A DNA stretch of 64,000 nt from Mycolicibacterium phocaicum (lineage in GTDB: Bacteria > Actinomycetota > Actinomycetes > Mycobacteriales > Mycobacteriaceae): contig NZ_AP022616.1 of assembly GCF_010731115.1 (NCBI RefSeq), forward strand, positions 1,488,001 through 1,552,000, written 5' to 3'. The position numbers and the translations under genes are program-made. How positions within the stretch are numbered: position 1 is the stretch's first letter; each line of letters begins with the position of its first letter. Shown here in pieces: positions 20,088-29,606 of the stretch. The notes below the pieces were generated by a model. The model saw nothing but the letters and a program-made list of their open reading frames with translations, was not told where the DNA came from and did not search any database.

Positions 20088-23000
20088 CTGATCACCACGA
20101 GCAGATCGCCACCTTCCACGCCCGCGGTGGGGGTGACGGCGATCCGCGCGACGGTCCCGGCCTTGGGCGCGGTGATGGCCGCCTCCATCTTCATGGCCTC
20201 GATGGTGGCGATGGTCTGACCCGCGTCCACCTGGTCACCGACCGCGACGCCGACCGTGACAACACCCGCGAACGGGGCCGCGACATGGTCAGGGTTGGTG
20301 CGGTCGGCCTTCTCGGCGGCCGGCACGTCCGCAGCTATGGCGCGGTCGCGCACCAGCACGGGCCGCAACTGCCCGTTGATCAGGCACAGCACGGTCCGCA
20401 TGCCGCGCTCGTCGGGCTCGGACACCGCCTCCAGGCCGATGAGCAGCTCGACACCCTTCTCCAGCTGCACGCGGTGCTCTTCGCCACGGCGCAGGCCGTA
20501 GAAGAACTGGTTGGCGCTCAGGCGCGAGGTGTCGCCGTACTCCTCGCGGTGCGCCAGGAACTCCTTCGTCGGACCGGGGAACAGCAACCGGTTCAGGGCA
20601 CCCTGGCGCACGGGGCCCGGGGTGGCCAGCTGGGCCTCGTCCTCCGCGGTCAGCTGCTGCTCCGGACGGGCCGGGCCGCGGCCCTGCAAGGCCTTGCTGC
20701 GCAACGGCTCCGGCCAGCCGCCGGGCGGGTCGCCCAGTTCGCCGCGCAGGAATCCGATGACACTGTCGGGAATGTCGTAGCGTGACGGGTCGGTCGCGAA
20801 ATCGTCGGCGGTGACGTGGGCGCCGACCAGAGACAGGGCCAGGTCGCCGACCACCTTGCTCGACGGCGTGACCTTCACCAGCCGCCCCAGGACACGGTCG
20901 GCGCCGGCGTACGCGTTCTCGATCTCCTCGAACCGGTCCCCCAGGCCCAGCGCGATCGCCTGCTGGCGCAGGTTGCTCAGCTGGCCGCCGGGGATTTCGT
21001 GGGTGTAGACGCGTCCGGTCGGCGCCGGCAGGCCGGACTCGAACGGCGCGTAGACGCGGCGCAGCGCCTCCCAGTACGGCTCCAGGTCGCAGACGGCCTC
21101 CAGCGACAGCCCGGTGTCGTACTGCGTGTGTGCCGCCGCCGCGACGATGGACGAGAGCGCGGGCTGGCTGGTGGTGCCGGCCAGCGGCGCCGAGGCACCG
21201 TCGACCGCGTCGGCGCCGGCCTGCCAGGCGGCCATGTAGGTCGCCAGCTGCCCGCCCGGGGTGTCGTGGGTGTGCACGTGCACCGGCAGGTCGAAGCGAG
21301 ACTTCAACGCCGACACCAGTTTTGCCGCGGCCGGCGGTCGCAGCAGGCCGGCCATGTCCTTGATGGCCAGCACGTGCGCACCGGCTTCGACGATCTCGTC
21401 GGCGAGCTTGAGCCAGTAGTCCAGCGTGTAGATCTTCTCGCCGGGATTCATCAGGTCGCCGGTGTAGGACATCGCGACTTCGGCCACCGCCGAACCGGTT
21501 TCGCGCACCGCCTCGATGGCGGGACGCATCGACGACACGTTGTTGAGCGCGTCGAAGATGCGGAAGATGTCGATGCCGGTCGCCGTGGCCTCTTCGACGA
21601 ACGCCGACGTCACCAGTTCCGGATACGGCGTGTAGCCGACGGTGTTGCGACCACGCAACAGCATCTGCAGACAGATGTTGGGCAGCGCCTCACGCAGTGC
21701 GGCCAGGCGCTCCCACGGATCTTCCTTCAAGAAGCGAAGGCCCACATCGTAAGTGGCACCACCCCAGCACTCGACCGACAGCAGCTGCGGCGTCGACCGG
21801 GCGATGTATGGGGCGATCTCCAACAGACCGGTGGACCGCACGCGAGTGGCCAGCAGCGACTGATGGGCATCACGGAAGGTGGTGTCGGTGACCCCGACCG
21901 CCGGGGTGTCACGCAGCCAGCGCGCGAACCCCTCCGGTCCCAGTTCGTCCAGGCGCTGCTTCGACCCCGCGGGCGGCGCCGCCTTCAGGTCGACGGCGGG
22001 CAGCTTGTCGCGCGGGTACACCGCCGACGGGCGCGGCCCGTGCGGCTGGTTGACCGTGACATCGGCCAGGTAGTTGAGGATCTTGGTGCCGCGGTCGGCG
22101 CTGCTGCGCGCGGTCAGCAGCTGCGGACGTTCGTCGATGAACGACGTCGTCACCTTGCCGGCGACGAAGTCGGGGTCGTCGAGCACCGCCTGCAGGAACG
22201 GGATGTTGGTCGATACGCCGCGGATGCGGAACTCGGCCAGCGCCCGCTTGGCACGGGCCACGGCTGTCGTCAAATCCCTTCCGCGACAAGTCAATTTGAC
22301 CAGCATGGAGTCGAAGTGGGCCGATACCTCGGCGCCCAGGTTGGTGCCGCCGTCGAGCCGAATGCCGGCGCCGCCGGGGGTGCGGTAGGCGGTGATGCGG
22401 CCGGTGTCGGGGCGGAAGCCGTTGGCCGGATCCTCGGTGGTGATGCGACACTGCAGCGCGGCGCCGCGGGCCTGCATGGTCTCCTGGCTCAGACCCAGCT
22501 CCTCGAGCGACGAGCCGGAGGCGATACACAACTGCGACGCGACCAGGTCGACAGCGGTGATCTCCTCGGTGACGGTGTGCTCGACCTGGATGCGCGGGTT
22601 CATCTCGATGAACACGTGCTGGCCGCGCTCGTCGACGAGGAATTCGACGGTACCCGCGCACGTGTAGCCGATCTGCCGGGCGAAGGCGACGGCGTCGGCG
22701 CACATCCGCGTCCGCAGTTCGGGGTCCAGGTTCGGCGCGGGCGCCAGCTCGATGACCTTCTGGTGCCGGCGCTGGACGCTGCAGTCGCGCTCGAACAGGT
22801 GCATGACGTTGCCGTAGGTGTCGGCAAGGATCTGTACCTCGATGTGCCGCGGGTTCACGACGGCCTGCTCGAGGAACACCGTCGGGTCACCGAAGGCCGA
22901 ATCGGCTTCGCGCGACGCGGCTTCGATGGCCTCGCGCAGGTCGGCCGGGTCGGCCACGCGGCGCATGCCGCGGCCGCCACCACCGGCGACGGCCTTGACG

Positions 23001-23467
23001 AACAGCGGGAACTGCATCTGCTCGGCAGCCGCGAGGAGGTCGTCGACCGACGACGACGGCTCCGACGACGCCAGCACGGGCAGCCCGGCGGCGCGCGCCG
23101 ATTCGATGGCGCGGGCCTTGTTGCCCGTCAGTTCGAGAATGTCGGAGCTCGGTCCGACGAACGTGATGCCGGCGGCGGCGCAGGCGGCCGCCAGTTCGGG
23201 GTTCTCCGAGAGGAAGCCATAGCCCGGGTAGATCGCGTCGGCACCGCACGCCAGCGCGGTGGCGACGATGTCCTCGACGTTCAGGTACGCGCGTACCGGA
23301 TGGCCCTTCTCGCCGATCTGGTACGACTCGTCAGCCTTGAGCCGGTGCAGCGAGTTGCGATCCTCGAACGGGTACACCGCGACAGTGGCGATACCCAGTT
23401 CGTTGGCTGCGCGAAAGGCCCGGATCGCGATCTCGCCGCGATTGGCCACCAGGAGTTTGGAAATCAC
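20084..23467 (-). CDS. pyc: Pyruvate carboxylase
   Basis: A biotin enzyme of 1127 residues that carboxylates pyruvate to oxaloacetate to refill the TCA cycle and feed gluconeogenesis. Order: biotin carboxylase with ATP-grasp (1-450, starting [18 protein letters not shown] and with the glycine-rich [11 protein letters not shown]), carboxyltransferase (about 530-800, with [14 protein letters not shown]), PYC allosteric region, and the biotinyl domain with EAMKME, whose Lys near 1092 carries biotin. The GTG start is 34 bp from the VKOR gene. The stop overlaps rsmD. Full length. Confidence 0.97.
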   Translation of the reverse strand: MISKLLVANRGEIAIRAFRAANELGIATVAVYPFEDRNSLHRLKADESYQIGEKGHPVRAYLNVEDIVATALACGADAIYPGYGFLSENPELAAACAAAGITFVGPSSDILELTGNKARAIESARAAGLPVLASSEPSSSVDDLLAAAEQMQFPLFVKAVAGGGGRGMRRVADPADLREAIEAASREADSAFGDPTVFLEQAVVNPRHIEVQILADTYGNVMHLFERDCSVQRRHQKVIELAPAPNLDPELRTRMCADAVAFARQIGYTCAGTVEFLVDERGQHVFIEMNPRIQVEHTVTEEITAVDLVASQLCIASGSSLEELGLSQETMQARGAALQCRITTEDPANGFRPDTGRITAYRTPGGAGIRLDGGTNLGAEVSAHFDSMLVKLTCRGRDLTTAVARAKRALAEFRIRGVSTNIPFLQAVLDDPDFVAGKVTTSFIDERPQLLTARSSADRGTKILNYLADVTVNQPHGPRPSAVYPRDKLPAVDLKAAPPAGSKQRLDELGPEGFARWLRDTPAVGVTDTTFRDAHQSLLATRVRSTGLLEIAPYIARSTPQLLSVECWGGATYDVGLRFLKEDPWERLAALREALPNICLQMLLRGRNTVGYTPYPELVTSAFVEEATATGIDIFRIFDALNNVSSMRPAIEAVRETGSAVAEVAMSYTGDLMNPGEKIYTLDYWLKLADEIVEAGAHVLAIKDMAGLLRPPAAAKLVSALKSRFDLPVHVHTHDTPGGQLATYMAAWQAGADAVDGASAPLAGTTSQPALSSIVAAAAHTQYDTGLSLEAVCDLEPYWEALRRVYAPFESGLPAPTGRVYTHEIPGGQLSNLRQQAIALGLGDRFEEIENAYAGADRVLGRLVKVTPSSKVVGDLALSLVGAHVTADDFATDPSRYDIPDSVIGFLRGELGDPPGGWPEPLRSKALQGRGPARPEQQLTAEDEAQLATPGPVRQGALNRLLFPGPTKEFLAHREEYGDTSRLSANQFFYGLRRGEEHRVQLEKGVELLIGLEAVSEPDERGMRTVLCLINGQLRPVLVRDRAIAADVPAAEKADRTNPDHVAAPFAGVVTVGVAVGDQVDAGQTIATIEAMKMEAAITAPKAGTVARIAVTPTAGVEGGDLLVVIS

Positions 23468-23501
23468 CCAGTGACCCTAACGGGTAGGGCAAGCTCGCGC
23501 G

Positions 23502-24110
23502 CTAGATCAGGGTGGACCAATAACTCCAGAATCGATCAAGGATCAGCAACGCGATCGCGGTGATCCACACGGCGTACAGCGGCCACCGCCACTGGTACAG
23601 GGCGTCCACCACTTTGTTGCGGCCGGCCAAGGGCCGCAAGGCAATTGGCGTGACCACGACAAGCAGCGCCATGGTGACCACCCAGACCACCATGCAGTAC
23701 GGGCACAGCGCGCCGATCTCGTACAGGCTCTGGTAGATCAGCCAGTGCACGAACACCGCGCCCAGCAGCGTGCCACCGGCCAGGCCCGCCCAGTACCACC
23801 GCGGCAACCGAACGCCCGCCACGGCGAGCACACCCGTCACGATCACCACGCTGAAGGCGGCGATGCCCAGGAGCGGGTTGGGAAAGCCGAACAGCGATGC
23901 CTGTTTGGTCAGCATCACCGACCCGCAGGACAGCACGGGGTTGATGCTGCAGGAGGGGACGTACGACGGGTTCTGCAGTTGCCGAACCTTCTCGACGGTC
24001 AGCACGAACGCGGCGACCCCGCCGATGATGCCGGCGAGCAGAACCCAGACGGCGGCGGGGCGGCTGACCGCCACCCCCGCCTGCCGCTGCGAGGTGTCGA
24101 CGTCGGTCAC
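23502..24110 (-). CDS. Vitamin K epoxide reductase family membrane protein
   Basis: A 202-residue VKOR-family protein (Rv2968c equivalent) with about five membrane helices. It should re-oxidise a partner thiol oxidoreductase using quinone, driving disulfide formation outside the membrane. Two cysteine sites are visible: CSINPVLSCG (about 54-63) and the CPYC active site (about 138-141). Its GTG start overlaps the stop of the DsbA-like gene by 4 bp, so the electron donor and its re-oxidase are translationally coupled. Confidence 0.93.
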   Translation of the reverse strand: MTDVDTSQRQAGVAVSRPAAVWVLLAGIIGGVAAFVLTVEKVRQLQNPSYVPSCSINPVLSCGSVMLTKQASLFGFPNPLLGIAAFSVVIVTGVLAVAGVRLPRWYWAGLAGGTLLGAVFVHWLIYQSLYEIGALCPYCMVVWVVTMALLVVVTPIALRPLAGRNKVVDALYQWRWPLYAVWITAIALLILDRFWSYWSTLI

Positions 24111-24940
24111 TGGTGCGGTGCCGGAGCGGGCTGCGGCGCCGGGGCACCAGGTGCCGGAGCGGCCGGGGCCGCCGGTGCCGCCGGCAGGTTCGGCAGATCC
24201 GGCGCGATGGCCTTGATCTTCTCGATCAGGCTGTTCGGATCACCGTTCGGGACGAGGCTGGTCTCGGTGCCGTTGATCTTGATGGTCGGGGTGCCCTGAA
24301 TCTCGGCGTTGCGGGCCATGTTGTTGACCATCTCGGTGTAGACGCCGTTCTCGACGCACTTGCTGAGCGGATCATTGGGGCCGACGGCGACACCGGACTG
24401 GCGCGCGTACTCCAGCAGCTTGGCGTTGTCGGGGAACGACGCCGCCGTCTCCTCGGGCTGGTTCTTGTACAGCGCTTCGTGGAAGCGCCGGAACGCGGCC
24501 TTGTCCTCGTCGGCGACGCAGTACGCCATGGCGCCGGCGCGCGTCGAGTACGACTTCGGGTCGCCGCGGCCGATGATCGAGACGATGTTGTAGTCGACGG
24601 CGATGTCACCGTTGTCGATCAGCTTGGCGATGGTCGGGCCGTAGGTCTTCTCGAAGACGCCGCAGACCGGGCAGAGGAAGTCCTCGTAGATCGTCAGGGT
24701 GACCTTGGGATCCTTGGTGCCGGGGTTGGTGACGACGTTGCTCGCCGCGATCTGGACCGCCTGCACCTTGTGCGGGTCGGCCTTGGGCTTGCCGTTCATG
24801 ACGATGTACGCCACCAGCACCACCGCGAAGATGATGACAAGCGCGGTCAGCCCGCCCTTGACCACCCAGTCGCGCTTGCGGTCCGCGGCCTTGAGGTCGT
24901 AGCTGGCGTTCTTCGATGACTTCGACGATTTCGACGGCAC
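24107..24940 (-). CDS. DsbA-like thiol-disulfide oxidoreductase, membrane anchored
   Basis: A 277-residue protein equivalent to M. tuberculosis Rv2969c (DsbA). It has a Lys/Ser-rich cytosolic start, one transmembrane helix (LTALVIIFAVVLVAYIVM, about 31-48) and an extracytoplasmic thioredoxin-fold domain with the CPVC active site near 91 and the cis-Pro segment GTPTIKING. It probably introduces disulfides into secreted proteins and is re-oxidised by the VKOR protein encoded next. The C-terminus is an Ala/Pro-rich tail. Starts at GTG (24938-24940). Confidence 0.93.
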   Translation of the reverse strand: MPSKSSKSSKNASYDLKAADRKRDWVVKGGLTALVIIFAVVLVAYIVMNGKPKADPHKVQAVQIAASNVVTNPGTKDPKVTLTIYEDFLCPVCGVFEKTYGPTIAKLIDNGDIAVDYNIVSIIGRGDPKSYSTRAGAMAYCVADEDKAAFRRFHEALYKNQPEETAASFPDNAKLLEYARQSGVAVGPNDPLSKCVENGVYTEMVNNMARNAEIQGTPTIKINGTETSLVPNGDPNSLIEKIKAIAPDLPNLPAAPAAPAAPAPGAPAPQPAPAPHQ

Positions 24941-24988
24941 GGCGTCAAGGGTACCGACGTCGTCCCCGAAGTCGGCCGGACCCGTGCC

Positions 24989-26140
24989 TCAGCGGGTGAG
25001 GTGGGCCCGGAAGGCAGATATGAAGTCCGCGGTCGCGTCCGCGCTGTCGCCGCCGAGCGGGAAGAAATTCGCGAAGGCGTGGATCAGGGACCCGTACTTA
25101 CGGTGGTCCACCGGCACGCCGGCGGCGGCCAGTGCCGCGGCGTACGCGTCGCCTTCGTCGCGCAGCGGATCGAACCCACCGGTGAGCACGAGGGCGGGCG
25201 GCAATCCCGACAGATCCTCGGCCAGCAGCGGGGACACCCGCGGGTCCGACGCATCGAGCGCCGATTCGGCGAGGTAGTTCGCCCGGAACCAGTCCATGTC
25301 GATCTTGCTGAGGAAGTAGCCGTCGGCGAACAGCACCTTCGACCGCGTATCCCTCGCGAAATTGGTCACCGGATAGATCAGCAACTGCAGGGCCGGCAGC
25401 GGTTTGTGGTTGTCGCGGGCCAGCTGCGAGACGACGGCCGCCAGGTTGCCGCCGGCGCTGTCGCCGCCGACTGCGATCTTCGCCGGGTCCGCGCCCAGCC
25501 GCGCCGCGTTCTCCACACACCAGAGATAGGCGGCGTAGCAGTCGTCGGAGGCCGCCGGAGCCGGGTGCTCGGGGGCCAGCCGGTACTCGACGGACACGAC
25601 GTGCACTCCGGCATCCCGGCTGATGAGGCGGCACAGCCCGTCGTGCGACTCGATGCCGCCGACGACGAACCCGCCGCCGTGGAAGAAGACGAGCATCGGG
25701 GCGGGGCCGGCGCCGTCGGGCTGGTAGTGCCGGGCGCGCAGCGGTTCGACCGGACCGGGGATGGTGAAGTCCGTCGTCGGCACGGCAATGGCCGGGTCGA
25801 GGTACTGCGACAGCGTCATCAGCTGGGCCCGCGCGACGTTGACGTCGCTGCTGGCGACCAGGCCGCCGGCGCCGCTGGCGTTCTGCGCCGTCAGCATCAG
25901 CTGCAGGGTGGTGTCGAGAGTGTTGCCGTCGATGGTGACGCGGCGGCCACCGAGCAGCACGCGCTTCAGCCGATCGGGAATCTTGGGGAGGATCCGGAGG
26001 GCGGTACCGCCGACCCGGGTCAGAATCGCCAGGCGCAGCCGGCTGGGTCGTCCCGCGACCGGATGCTCCGGCCGGACGACCAATTCGGCGTCGGTTGTCG
26101 CTGCCGCGTGCACAGCGTCGCCTGGCATGCTCATGGTCAT
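24989..26140 (-). CDS. lipN: HSL-family esterase/lipase LipN
   Basis: An alpha/beta-hydrolase of 383 residues, hormone-sensitive lipase group IV, equivalent to Rv2970c. It shows the oxyanion motif HGGGF near 153, the nucleophile elbow GDSAGGN near 227, and the Asp (in FDPLRDEGD, about 325) and His (in SLIHAFANF, about 352) of the triad. Starting at 26140 gives [10 protein letters not shown], matching the LipN N-terminus; longer frames up to 26293 run through the neighbouring gene. Its start codon overlaps the divergent aldo-keto reductase start by 2 bp, so each promoter must lie inside the other gene. Likely acts on short-chain esters. Confidence 0.88.
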   Translation of the reverse strand: MTMSMPGDAVHAAATTDAELVVRPEHPVAGRPSRLRLAILTRVGGTALRILPKIPDRLKRVLLGGRRVTIDGNTLDTTLQLMLTAQNASGAGGLVASSDVNVARAQLMTLSQYLDPAIAVPTTDFTIPGPVEPLRARHYQPDGAGPAPMLVFFHGGGFVVGGIESHDGLCRLISRDAGVHVVSVEYRLAPEHPAPAASDDCYAAYLWCVENAARLGADPAKIAVGGDSAGGNLAAVVSQLARDNHKPLPALQLLIYPVTNFARDTRSKVLFADGYFLSKIDMDWFRANYLAESALDASDPRVSPLLAEDLSGLPPALVLTGGFDPLRDEGDAYAAALAAAGVPVDHRKYGSLIHAFANFFPLGGDSADATADFISAFRAHLTR

Positions 26141-26987
26141 GGCTGATCCTTCAGGTGCTCCGAGTCCAACACTGACGCTCAACGACGGTACGTCCATTCC
26201 CGTGGTGGGGCTCGGGGTGTGGCAGACACCGGCCGAGGACACCGAACGCGCCGTCAGTGCAGCATTGCACGCCGGATATCGCCATATCGACACCGCCGCG
26301 GCCTACGGCAACGAAGACGGCGTCGGCCGGGCCATCGCCGCCTCCGGCATCCCGCGTGAAGACGTCTTCGTCGTCACCAAGCTCTGGAACTCCGAGCAGG
26401 GTTACGAGAAGACCCTCGCGGCGTTCGACGCGAGCATGTCGCGACTGGGGCTCGACTACCTCGATCTCTACCTGATCCACTGGCCGACGCCCGCGCAGAA
26501 CCTGTTCATCGACACCTTCAAGGCTTTCGCGCACCTGCGTGACCAGGGCCGGATCCGCTCGATCGGCGTCAGCAACTTCGAGCCCGAGCACCTGAAACTG
26601 CTCATCGACGCCACCGGGATCGTGCCCGCGGTGAACCAGATCGAACTGCATCCGCGGCTGCCGCAGGCCGAGCTGCGCGAAGCGCACGCCCGCTACGGCA
26701 TCGCCACCGAGGCCTGGAGTCCGCTGGGGCAGGGTTCCCTGCTCGAAGACCCGATCGTGACCACCATCGCGGAGCGACACGGAAAAACGCCAGCACAGGT
26801 GCTGATTAGGTGGCATATACAGCTGGGTAATATCGTCATCCCGAAATCGGTGAACCCAGACCGGATTGCGAGCAATTTCAACGTGTTTGATTTCGAGCTG
26901 AGCGAGGCGGACATCGCGTCCATCGCGACCCTCGACAACGGCACCCGCCTGGGCCCGGATCCACGAACATTCAACTTCACAGGGTAG
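26139..26987 (+). CDS. Aldo/keto reductase 1
   Basis: A 282-residue NADPH-dependent oxidoreductase of the AKR superfamily (2,5-diketo-gluconate reductase type), probably reducing small aldehydes. The catalytic tetrad is visible: Asp and Tyr in [12 protein letters not shown], Lys in VVTKLW and His in LIHWP. The cofactor phosphate-binding segment [10 protein letters not shown] is present near the C-terminus. The start at 26139 is internal to ATGGTCATG; the ATG at 26133 is an alternative. It forms a two-gene unit with a paralog that begins 5 bp downstream. This one is more diverged from Rv2971 than the second copy. Confidence 0.88.
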   Translation: MADPSGAPSPTLTLNDGTSIPVVGLGVWQTPAEDTERAVSAALHAGYRHIDTAAAYGNEDGVGRAIAASGIPREDVFVVTKLWNSEQGYEKTLAAFDASMSRLGLDYLDLYLIHWPTPAQNLFIDTFKAFAHLRDQGRIRSIGVSNFEPEHLKLLIDATGIVPAVNQIELHPRLPQAELREAHARYGIATEAWSPLGQGSLLEDPIVTTIAERHGKTPAQVLIRWHIQLGNIVIPKSVNPDRIASNFNVFDFELSEADIASIATLDNGTRLGPDPRTFNFTG

Positions 26988-26992
26988 GTGAC

Positions 26993-27829
26993 ATGGCCTC
27001 CGCAGAGATTCCCAATGTGGCGCTCCACGACGACAACACGATTCCGGCGCTCGGCCTCGGTGTCGCCGAGCTGTCGGACGCCGACACCGAGCGTGCCGTC
27101 TCGGCCGCGCTCGAGATGGGTATCCGCCTGATCGACACCGCTGCCGTGTACGGCAACGAGGAGGCCGTCGGGCGGGCCATCGCGGCGTCGGGTATCCCGC
27201 GCGCCGAAATCTTCGTGACCACCAAGCTGGCCAACGCCGACCAGGGTTTCCAGGGCGGCCAGGACGCCCTCAAGGTCAGCCTGGACAAGCTCGCCATGGA
27301 GTACGTCGACCTCTACATGATCCACTGGCCTGCCGGTGACATCAGCAAGTACGTGGACAGCTGGGGCGCCCTGATCAAGCTGCACAACGACGGCACCGCC
27401 AAGTCCATCGGCGTCTGCAACTTCACGGACGAGGATCTGTCCACCATCATCGACCTGAGCTACGTCAGCCCGGTGGTGAACCAGATCGAGCTGCACCCGT
27501 TGCTCAACCAGTCCGCGCTGCGGGCCGTGCACGCCGAGCGCGGCATCGTCACGCAGGCCTACAGCCCGCTGGGCGTCGGCAACCTGCTGACCCACCCGAC
27601 CGTGCAGTCCATCGCCGCCGAGTACGGCAAGACCCCGGCGCAGGTGCTGATCCGGTGGAGCCTGCAGCTGGGCAACTCGGTGATCCCCCGCTCGTCGTCG
27701 CCAGAGCGCATCGCCGAGAACCTCGACGTGTTCGGCTTCGAACTCGCCGCCGAGCACATGGACAGCCTGAACGGGTTGGACGACGGCACCCGCTACCGCC
27801 CGGACCCCACCACCTACACCGGCATCTGA
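26993..27829 (+). CDS. Aldo/keto reductase 2 (Rv2971-like)
   Basis: A 278-residue aldo/keto reductase that matches the M. tuberculosis Rv2971 pattern well ([25 protein letters not shown] type start, C-terminal [14 protein letters not shown]). The tetrad residues are in [19 protein letters not shown] and MIHWP, and the phosphate-binding segment is [14 protein letters not shown]. Rv2971 is reported to act in aldehyde/methylglyoxal detoxification and to be linked to isoniazid. It follows the first copy by 5 bp with a GGGTAGGTGAC SD and is followed by a strong hairpin. Confidence 0.9.
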   Translation: MASAEIPNVALHDDNTIPALGLGVAELSDADTERAVSAALEMGIRLIDTAAVYGNEEAVGRAIAASGIPRAEIFVTTKLANADQGFQGGQDALKVSLDKLAMEYVDLYMIHWPAGDISKYVDSWGALIKLHNDGTAKSIGVCNFTDEDLSTIIDLSYVSPVVNQIELHPLLNQSALRAVHAERGIVTQAYSPLGVGNLLTHPTVQSIAAEYGKTPAQVLIRWSLQLGNSVIPRSSSPERIAENLDVFGFELAAEHMDSLNGLDDGTRYRPDPTTYTGI

Positions 27830-27859
27830 GGGCCGCCTGAGGTCCCACTGATACAGACG

Positions 27860-27897
27860 CAAATGGTCGTTCTCCCATCGGGGAGGACGACCATTTG
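27860..27897 (+). terminator. Hairpin terminator after the aldo/keto reductase pair
   Basis: CAAATGGTCGT-TCTCCC (27860-27876) pairs with GGGAGG-ACGACCATTTG (27881-27897) around the loop ATCG, with one mismatch. It starts 30 bp past the stop codon. A short TGTGTTTG follows. Confidence 0.75.
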
Positions 27898-28118
27898 TGT
27901 TTGGCGCGAACGATTCTGGTTACGCGCTGCATCGGTACGACGGGCGTCGGCGCGCGCGTGTCACAGATGTTTCCAGTGGGTCGCGTGTGCCGATTGTCGA
28001 AAAACTCGCAGCAATTGATTCGTGTTAACTATCCCACTATTACCCCTGGTGCGTTAATTTGATATTGCGTCCGTTTATTCCGACGCAACCAGACATCATC
28101 GAGCAGGGGGTTCGAGAA

Positions 28119-28574
28119 ATGGTTCATTCATTCCGGAGCACTTCACAATTAACGACTCCGACAATTGGGCGCGTCTCTCAGCGCTTGCTATTGGGTGCGG
28201 CAACAATTGGCATGGGCGCACTGCTATTCACCTTCGGAGCCGGCACGGCACAGGCCGACACCTCCGGGCTCGCGAGTCACGCCAACGCACCCACCTCGAG
28301 TAGCCCGGTGGGCGGCATCGCTGGCGCACTCGACGGCACGGTGAAGACGGTGGCCGGTGCCCTCCACGGCACCACCAAAACCCTGGCCGCCGACCTCAAC
28401 GGGACCACCAAGACCGTCGCCGCCGACCTCGACGGCACCACCAAGACCGTCGCGGGCGGACTGCACAACACCACCAAGACGGCCGCGGGCGCACTCGACG
28501 GCACCACCAAGACCGTCGCCGGTGCCCTCAACGGCACCCTGAAGACCATCGGCGGCATTTTCGGGCGCCGCTAG
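28119..28574 (+). CDS. Secreted protein of seven 11-residue repeats
   Basis: A 151-residue protein I do not recognise. Residues 1-46 are a signal peptide (basic start, hydrophobic core LLLGAATIGMGALLFTFGAG, cleavage after AQA). After a 23-residue linker, residues 70-146 are exactly seven tandem 11-mers with consensus xLdGTtKTvAg, the only length change being none at all. Eleven-residue repeats with Lys, Thr and small residues typify amphipathic helices that bind lipid or protect membranes (LEA group 3, synuclein-type, apolipoprotein), so surface- or lipid-binding is a reasonable inference. The upstream 200 bp are AT-rich. The ATG at 28119 is preferred to a TTG at 28059 because it gives a proper signal peptide and has CAGGGGG upstream. 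Confidence 0.75.
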   Translation: MVHSFRSTSQLTTPTIGRVSQRLLLGAATIGMGALLFTFGAGTAQADTSGLASHANAPTSSSPVGGIAGALDGTVKTVAGALHGTTKTLAADLNGTTKTVAADLDGTTKTVAGGLHNTTKTAAGALDGTTKTVAGALNGTLKTIGGIFGRR

Positions 28575-28898
28575 CGAATACCGCAACAGGCAGGAGCGAA
28601 TTTGGCATCAGGCTGCGGCGAATTGTTGACCGATTGCTGAATTGACGGCATTCCGACCCGAAATTCAGTCGCCCCGCTCTCGGTCATTTCGCCGTGGTCA
28701 TATGAGCAGATATTGGTTGCCGAGACGCGGTAGCTCGGCAACCAATATCTGCGCAATTCGGCGCCGACCGCTCTCGAATTAGCGGTTGTGCGACCCCGGC
28801 GCGCAACAGCAAACAATCCACCGCCATTTTTTGTGCGGAATCAGTCGGTCGGGCAACGAATACGCAAACAGCCCGTCGTGTACTGACGACGACGGCTC
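28575..28898. other. 324-bp intergenic region between convergent genes
   Basis: No supported gene. It is notably AT-richer than its surroundings and holds one striking element, a perfect 19-bp inverted repeat at 28706-28752. Short open frames crossing it have no family resemblance. Confidence 0.7.
28706..28752. terminator. Perfect 19-bp inverted repeat, probable bidirectional terminator
   Basis: GCAGATATTGGTTGCCGAG (28706-28724) and CTCGGCAACCAATATCTGC (28734-28752) are exactly complementary with a 9-nt loop. It lies 132 bp past the repeat-protein gene and 147 bp past the convergent nuclease gene. Termination in both directions is the simplest reading, but a perfect arm of this length is unusual and a protein-binding or RNA role is possible. 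Confidence 0.5.
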
Positions 28899-29606
28899 CT
28901 AGCTCGTCGGGCAGGTGGCCGCGGCATCGCGCAGGACGGGCACCGACGGCGCGTCCACGGGCAGCCCATAGCCGCGCAACACCGCGACGTATTGCACGGC
29001 GTACTGGCACCAGAAACCGTGGTTCGGCGGCATCCAGTCCGACGGCTGCTTGTCGCCTTTGTCCTGATTCGATTTCCCGGACACCGCGAGCAGATTCGCC
29101 GGGTCATTGGCGAATCGGAGCCGAAGCTCGTCGTTCCAGTCTCTGGCCCCGAGGTCCCAGGCCAGCGCGAGCGGCACGATGTGGTCGATCTGCACCGCTG
29201 CGCCGACCTGGTTGCCGCGCGTGAACGCGATGGTGTCGTTGGTGTAGGGATCGCGCAGTACCCCGGTCTTCACCGCCTGCGGGCAGCGCTTGAGCGACAC
29301 GAGAGTCTTGTCGGTGAGGTCCCGGTTCAGGATGTCGTTGCGGGTGTCGCAGCCGTTGTGGCCCTCGGGCGCCGGGTTGTCGTCGGTCCAGGCCTCACCG
29401 AACGCCGCGCGCCGGTAGTTCGGATCCCGCACGCGCCGCGCGATGACGGCCACGCCCGCCAGGATGTCGGTACCGGGAGCGACGGTCGGCACGACGGCAC
29501 CGTCGACGCCGTCGGCGACCGCTGCCGGTTCGTCTGCCGTACCGACCTGGATCGCGACCACCACCGCCAGCACCACTGCCGCCACCAGCCACAGCAGGCG
29601 TTTCAC
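28899..29606 (-). CDS. Membrane-anchored or secreted HNH-family nuclease
   Basis: A 235-residue protein with an N-terminal hydrophobic segment (LLWLVAAVVLAVVVAIQV, 4-21) that should export or anchor it, followed by an HNH nuclease domain of the DUF1524 (GmrSD C-terminal) type. The metal/catalytic segment is QIDHIVPLALAWDLGA, followed by the Asn-rich FANDPANLLAVSGKSNQDKGD and a late C-x-Y/C pair. Position next to recG suggests equivalence to Rv2972c, annotated there only as exported. It starts at GTG (29604-29606) overlapping the recG stop by 4 bp. A nuclease outside the membrane could degrade environmental DNA; this is inference. Confidence 0.8.
   Translation of the reverse strand: MKRLLWLVAAVVLAVVVAIQVGTADEPAAVADGVDGAVVPTVAPGTDILAGVAVIARRVRDPNYRRAAFGEAWTDDNPAPEGHNGCDTRNDILNRDLTDKTLVSLKRCPQAVKTGVLRDPYTNDTIAFTRGNQVGAAVQIDHIVPLALAWDLGARDWNDELRLRFANDPANLLAVSGKSNQDKGDKQPSDWMPPNHGFWCQYAVQYVAVLRGYGLPVDAPSVPVLRDAAATCPTS

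Noticed and set aside
20816..23563. A 915-codon open frame on the + strand
   Set aside because: It lies fully antisense to pyc, whose protein has full family motifs; GC-rich third positions create such shadows. The translation is Arg/Gly/Val/His-rich without any domain.
27860..27897. Hairpin as a riboswitch for the downstream repeat protein
   Set aside because: It is 30 bp after the reductase stop and 220 bp from the next start, with a simple stem; a terminator explains it.
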